Source: Spirochaetaceae bacterium (GTDB taxonomy: Bacteria; Spirochaetota; Spirochaetia; Treponematales; Breznakiellaceae). From it: a stretch of 5,321 nt of DNA. Position 1 is the first letter of the stretch. Each line of letters starts with the position of its first letter. The stretch spans positions 1-5,321 of the forward strand of contig JAITRV010000025.1 in NCBI GenBank assembly GCA_031288215.1. The letters are read 5' to 3'. A model generated the notes under the pieces. That model was not told the DNA's origin. It saw only the letters and a list, made by a program, of their open reading frames with translations, and searched no databases. Made by a program: the position numbers and the translations under genes. This document shows positions 4,506-5,321 of the stretch, piece after piece.

Positions 4506-5321
4506 ATCTTCCTCCCCTGGTCCTTGGTATGGGCAATACGCCGCGCGATTTGAAGGGGGATAGGTTTGCCGTCTTATCGAGGGCATAGTAGGATGAGTAG
4601 GGCCTCACGCTCCTCCCCCCAAAGGTCTGCGGATCACGGGCCCAATATTGGCCGTTCTTGACCCCCGCCTGGGTAATACGGGGGCCCAGGGCGGGAATAT
4701 AGGTTCCGTAATTGGCGGTCACCACCGCAATATGGCCGGCCTGAGTGTTGTCGGGATTAATATACGAAAGCGCGACCGGTATACCCATATTGGCTAAGTA
4801 TTGGGCGGTCAGGCCGTCGATGGTTCTATAGTTTCCCTTAAAATAACCTCCCATTCCGTTGGCTTTCCCCGCTATGTCGTCTGTCCCCGCCGTGGTGATT
4901 TTAGTGAGCACGGAAGCGTCGATTAAATTGGACTCCGTGAGGATATCTTGAAACGCAAAATTACAGTAGGTCGTCACGGCCTCCCCGTTCTCGTTTATCT
5001 CCGGCTGCCGATCTTCTCGCGCAGACACCTTCAGGGCGATTTCCTCCAGGCGGCGGGCCTGTTCAATCGATGCGGGGGAGAAGCGCACGCCGCCGAGGTG
5101 GACCATTCCATATTTGCGCAACTCGCTCTGGGGTATGACGCCATTCCGGTTGGCATCTTCTACCGCTCCATTCCACATCCATTTGTCCCGGTTTTCCGGA
5201 TCATTGGGATCCACGGTATGCGCCAGTCCCGAACGGATCATCATATCCTGAACCAGGGCGGCATTTTCCGGGTTGGCGGCAAGATCCAAAATCTGCAACA
5301 GCCCCGACTCAATTCCCTTGG
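4504..5321 (-). CDS. Putative CHAP/NlpC-P60-like cysteine amidase with EF-hand-like loop, C-terminal part
   Basis: The frame is open to the right window edge, so the N-terminus is missing; about 271 residues are visible, ending in a TGA stop. An in-frame TTG at 5296-5298 has no clear Shine-Dalgarno and the frame stays open beyond it, so I do not take it as the start. Counting from that TTG, residues 48-59 (DANRNGVIPQSE) fit the EF-hand or dockerin loop: Asp, Asn and Asn at 1, 3 and 5, Gly at 6, Ile at 8, Glu at 12. Then come YCNFAFQDIL (Cys112, codon 4963-4965) and AGHIAVV (His189, codon 4732-4734), followed by GPRITQAG (205-212). A Cys in a hydrophobic helix followed by a Gly-His-hydrophobic strand is the arrangement of CHAP and NlpC/P60 peptidoglycan amidases. 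The enzyme class is therefore inferred from motif order, not from whole-domain identity. Substrate, export signal and any partner lie outside the window. The C-terminus is basic (PRTRGGR). It lies 78 bp upstream of etfB, which has its own promoter, so shared transcription is not required. Confidence 0.6.
   Translation of the reverse strand, partial: KGIESGLLQILDLAANPENAALVQDMMIRSGLAHTVDPNDPENRDKWMWNGAVEDANRNGVIPQSELRKYGMVHLGGVRFSPASIEQARRLEEIALKVSAREDRQPEINENGEAVTTYCNFAFQDILTESNLIDASVLTKITTAGTDDIAGKANGMGGYFKGNYRTIDGLTAQYLANMGIPVALSYINPDNTQAGHIAVVTANYGTYIPALGPRITQAGVKNGQYWARDPQTFGGRSVRPYSSYYALDKTANLSPFKSRGVLPIPRTRGGR
5122..5157 (-). other. EF-hand/dockerin-like calcium loop in the amidase-like protein
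   Basis: The encoded 12-residue loop DANRNGVIPQSE has oxygen ligands at positions 1, 3, 5 and 12, Gly at 6 and Ile at 8, matching the canonical EF-hand loop. Only position 9 (Pro) is atypical. Only one clear copy is visible, whereas functional EF-hands and dockerins usually come in pairs; a partner could lie beyond the right edge. Calcium binding is inferred. Confidence 0.5.

Overview
The window comes from a GC-rich bacterial genome, most plausibly that of an anaerobe or facultative anaerobe. Every protein gene I can support lies on the minus strand, so the window reads right to left. The gene content, an electron-transfer flavoprotein operon with a long acyl-CoA dehydrogenase, is common in spirochaetes, Deltaproteobacteria and Firmicutes. 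No rRNA or other marker fixes the taxon, so I do not name one.

Right part (4504-5321): the 3' portion of a gene that runs off the window. Its product has a Cys...His arrangement like CHAP or NlpC/P60 cysteine amidases, preceded by one EF-hand or dockerin-like calcium loop. A 78-bp gap follows, holding a good sigma70-type promoter (TTGATC-N17-TATGAT with an extended -10) and a perfect 8+8 palindrome just upstream of it.

Centre (803-4425): a three-gene operon, etfB - etfA - acyl-CoA dehydrogenase, with gaps of 16 and 28 bp. EtfB and EtfA form the FAD-carrying heterodimer. The dehydrogenase, about 579 aa with a long C-terminal helical extension, is the natural electron donor to or acceptor from it. 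EtfB carries the D-G-D-T-A-Q-V-G-P loop frequent in NADH-linked, possibly bifurcating, ETFs. No ETF:quinone oxidoreductase is visible. The dehydrogenase start is best placed at GTG 2542, because a Shine-Dalgarno sequence sits there and not before the upstream TTG.

Left part (1-802): about 800 bp without a supportable protein gene, but dense in secondary structure. It holds a nested stem-loop domain with two mutually exclusive folds (15-105), a 118-bp unit closed by a perfect 12-bp inverted repeat (168-285), a GC hairpin (308-325), an AT-only palindrome next to a 13-bp GC palindrome (410-450), and a 197-bp imperfect palindrome (590-786) in the 3' region of the operon. A further hairpin spans the dehydrogenase stop codon. 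These are the parts of the window that known genes do not explain. They could be non-coding RNA, REP/MITE-like repeats or transcript 3'-end structures, and I match none of them to a named RNA family.
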